Shown here piece after piece: positions 63,201-64,000 of a stretch of 64,000 nt of DNA. Location: contig NZ_OLMV01000001.1 in the NCBI RefSeq assembly GCF_900292075.1, positions 682,001 to 746,000 of the forward strand, read 5' to 3'. Made by a program: the position numbers and the translations under genes. Origin of the DNA: Microbacterium timonense (GTDB taxonomy: Bacteria > Actinomycetota > Actinomycetes > Actinomycetales > Microbacteriaceae). Every line of letters begins with the position of its first letter. Position 1 is the stretch's first letter. Below the pieces are notes generated by a model that was not told where the DNA came from, ran no database searches, and saw only the letters and a list, made by a program, of their open reading frames with translations.

Positions 63201-64000
63201 CCAGCGGCGGCGTGCTCTGGTCGCGCCCCCTGGCACCCTCGGCCTGCCAGTGGATCGTGGCCGCGCCAGAGCACAGAGTGTTCTTCTGCGGTGAGAATCT
63301 GGGGCGGATGACCGAGTGGCTCATCGCTACCGGCGAACCGACGGGGCGGGTGCTCGACGCGGGGGCCGGCGCCGTCAGTCCTCTCGGATACTCTGCCGAC
63401 ACTTCGCAGCTCGTCGTGGCTGACGCTTCGGACTCGACGCTGGTCGCCTGGCCCGTGGGCGGTTCGGGCCCCGCCTCTGAGGTCGTCGCAGCGCAGCGCT
63501 CGCTGATAGGCGGGTACGAACCGGGCGCTGGACGGTTCGTCGTCAGCGGGCGGACCCCGCAGGAAGCGGCACAGGTCATGTCCACGACGGAAGGAGGATC
63601 CGGCGAGTGGTCGCCCCTGCCGTCCGACAGAAGACCGGTGGGCTGGTCAGGTGCGGGCGCGATTGCGGCGCAAGATCCGTCAGGACGATTCGGGATACAG
63701 GTACTGGGCGGACGCTGGACCGTCATGTCCCGCGGTACGGATGCGATATGGCCGGGCCGAGATGGCGACCTCGCGTACGTCGTTCGTGCCAGGCAGCCGG
63801 GATCCGCCGAGGAGACGCAGGTCGCAGTCGTCGATCAATCCGGGCGAGAGACAGGGGTCTTCCTGTCCGCGGGGACCCGCGTCATGTCGATCTCGGACTC
63901 GGCCGCACTCGACCTCGTCGTCGTGACGACGTGGGCTCAGGCTCAGAACAGGTTCGAGACCCGCGTCTACGAGCGGAGCACCGGCCGGGAGTTGGCCCGA
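60287..64000 (+). CDS. BTAD/nSTAND1 regulator with membrane helix and beta-propeller, truncated at window end
   Basis: Open for 1238 codons to the edge with no stop. An N-terminal winged helix (about 1-90) and bacterial transcriptional activation domain (about 95-235) resemble SARP/AfsR proteins. CPYRGLQAFGPDDADDFFGRD starts an nSTAND1 NTPase (about 255-640) with P-loop GSSGSGKSS near 293 and VLIDQAD Walker-B-like segment. A membrane helix sits near 656-676 (ALAGAGALLVVALAAGGFAAV). Repetitive beta-propeller-like sequence continues to the end (VSPDGRVAVVADS, FSEDGSLLYATD). It is unusual for a DNA-binding domain and a membrane helix to share a chain. Probably a ligand- or stress-sensing switch; target unknown. 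Confidence 0.85.
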   Translation, partial: MGVEVLGPLETGAVSLRPRERAILSALIVRLGASCSLAELADAYWGDQAPTTWAQQIRTSVARVREHLGKDAVLTTTSGYAYGLDAQTVDAARFETGIARAREQLLQGEAPRAAETYRRALALWRGPPYPDLAEWPPAAAEAQRLTEIRRSADEELLEARLRSGEHRAVAADAERLVREDPLREERWALWALADYRCGRQADALAVLRRAREHLRDELGIEPGERLTSLESAILRQDPGLSAPTTSSATSAVCPYRGLQAFGPDDADDFFGRDADIAALLDRARPGAVVVVVGSSGSGKSSLVYAGLLPRLRGREWHAVIAGSGPATMASIRVSVGGRGVLVIDQADALVGVPGADMDELGELLVRHCEAGGTVVMTLRSDFLDAATSLPGIGHRIAQGLYAVGPLSPDGLRDALVEPARRSGLTLQPGLAEIVLRDAGDRRSTLPHVSHALMETWARREGITLTVDGYEAAGGIAGAIAQSAESVFLSLSPPDQLICRDLMLRLIARGTDGASLRHWTLLAPLAEDPARRRVLERLIGARLVSVNGDEVTVVHEAIATAWPRLDAWLEEDATGARVLAALASSAQAWQTAGRRDDDLLLGARLTIALEWRDAGPRDLTTIEADFLQQSAARQEDERRSLHERAERDRHQNRRLRRALAGAGALLVVALAAGGFAAVRSAQAVAAAEDSWTEALTATAVGVRTEDPTLSALLAAEAYRRWPLDARTRRALMTVMDAPVASVWSAPIPEGIYSGALIPGSSEALVVTKGRVAVTYDVESGRPNNRLQIALDRVETGSGYSAVTTVSPDGRVAVVADSFPREARMAWECCATSLAFLDLVAGVPIGPPVQISQHLHRVVRFSEDGSLLYATDYETGELLAVDVSSGLVTGRASVLRDGDHAALTGSFLSSVTPWGTDRIVVGSALAVSVLRAVDLSVVARWDVPVATANESVLPVGEDTLIGLGGAGVTAVDMTSGGVLWSRPLAPSACQWIVAAPEHRVFFCGENLGRMTEWLIATGEPTGRVLDAGAGAVSPLGYSADTSQLVVADASDSTLVAWPVGGSGPASEVVAAQRSLIGGYEPGAGRFVVSGRTPQEAAQVMSTTEGGSGEWSPLPSDRRPVGWSGAGAIAAQDPSGRFGIQVLGGRWTVMSRGTDAIWPGRDGDLAYVVRARQPGSAEETQVAVVDQSGRETGVFLSAGTRVMSISDSAALDLVVVTTWAQAQNRFETRVYERSTGRELAR

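Noticed and set aside
59747..63274. Very long minus-strand reading frame (about 1175 codons)
   Set aside because: It is antisense to the BTAD-nSTAND1 gene, Arg/His/Gly-rich and without domains. Long antisense frames are expected at 70% GC.
1..64000. Mobile elements, prophage or integration sites
   Set aside because: No transposase, integrase, phage gene or terminal repeats were found; the three tRNA genes show no duplicated 3' ends beyond the tandem Glu copies.

Overview
The window is about 70% GC, densely coded, and carries Shine-Dalgarno-less genes, DUF3515 and DUF4349 proteins, a BTAD/nSTAND regulator, a fused assimilatory nitrate reductase and actinobacterial ribosome/SRP gene clusters. 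It reads as chromosome of a high-GC actinobacterium, most likely Microbacteriaceae (Microbacterium or a close relative). I see no insertion sequence, integrase, phage module or CRISPR array.

Layout. 1-8.4 kb is a nitrate assimilation block: the end of a SUMT gene, an NnaR-type HemD/winged-helix protein, a NarK porter and a one-polypeptide nitrate reductase. trmD lies inside this block, cut off from its usual partners. 8.4-9.7 kb holds rimM, khpA and rpsP. 9.9-17.2 kb carries a YbdK-type ligase, ffh, a TetR-VOC fusion, lipB-lipA, a DUF2004-like protein and ftsY, followed by smc to 20.8 kb. 21-23.8 kb is an accessory cassette: a 39-codon ORF with a near-ideal ribosome binding site, an 84-aa protein and two paralogous double-GNAT acetyltransferases. 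23.8-29 kb is a housekeeping run: recG, coaD, yceD, rpmF, rnc, mutM. 29-38.4 kb holds rsmD, thiL, two lipoproteins, ddl, gpsA, plsC, murA and leuCD. 38.5-43.1 kb contains membrane and envelope genes: TerC under a probable manganese riboswitch, an ECF sigma factor with a DUF4349 protein, and twin DUF202 proteins. Two identical tRNA-Glu genes follow. 44.2-48.3 kb is the fructose PTS operon with HPr. 48.4-51.1 kb has a phosphotransferase, tRNA-Gln and gltX. 51-59.7 kb holds a LysR/class V aminotransferase pair, an MFS carrier, an FAH-family hydrolase, ilvE, leuB and a DHA2 efflux pump with its TetR. The end of the window is a small lipoprotein facing a large BTAD-nSTAND1 propeller protein that runs off the edge.

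How it works together. Leucine synthesis is split between leuCD, which sits behind a leader peptide with three consecutive Leu codons and an RNA hairpin, and leuB-ilvE 20 kb away. Nitrate entry, reduction and regulation sit together. A recurring TANNNT hexamer exactly 6 nt before the start codon marks at least a dozen genes as probably leaderless and helped choose starts. The most novel-looking parts are the GNAT/small-peptide cassette, the leuCD attenuator, and the BTAD-nSTAND1 gene behind 11-bp-phased direct repeats.
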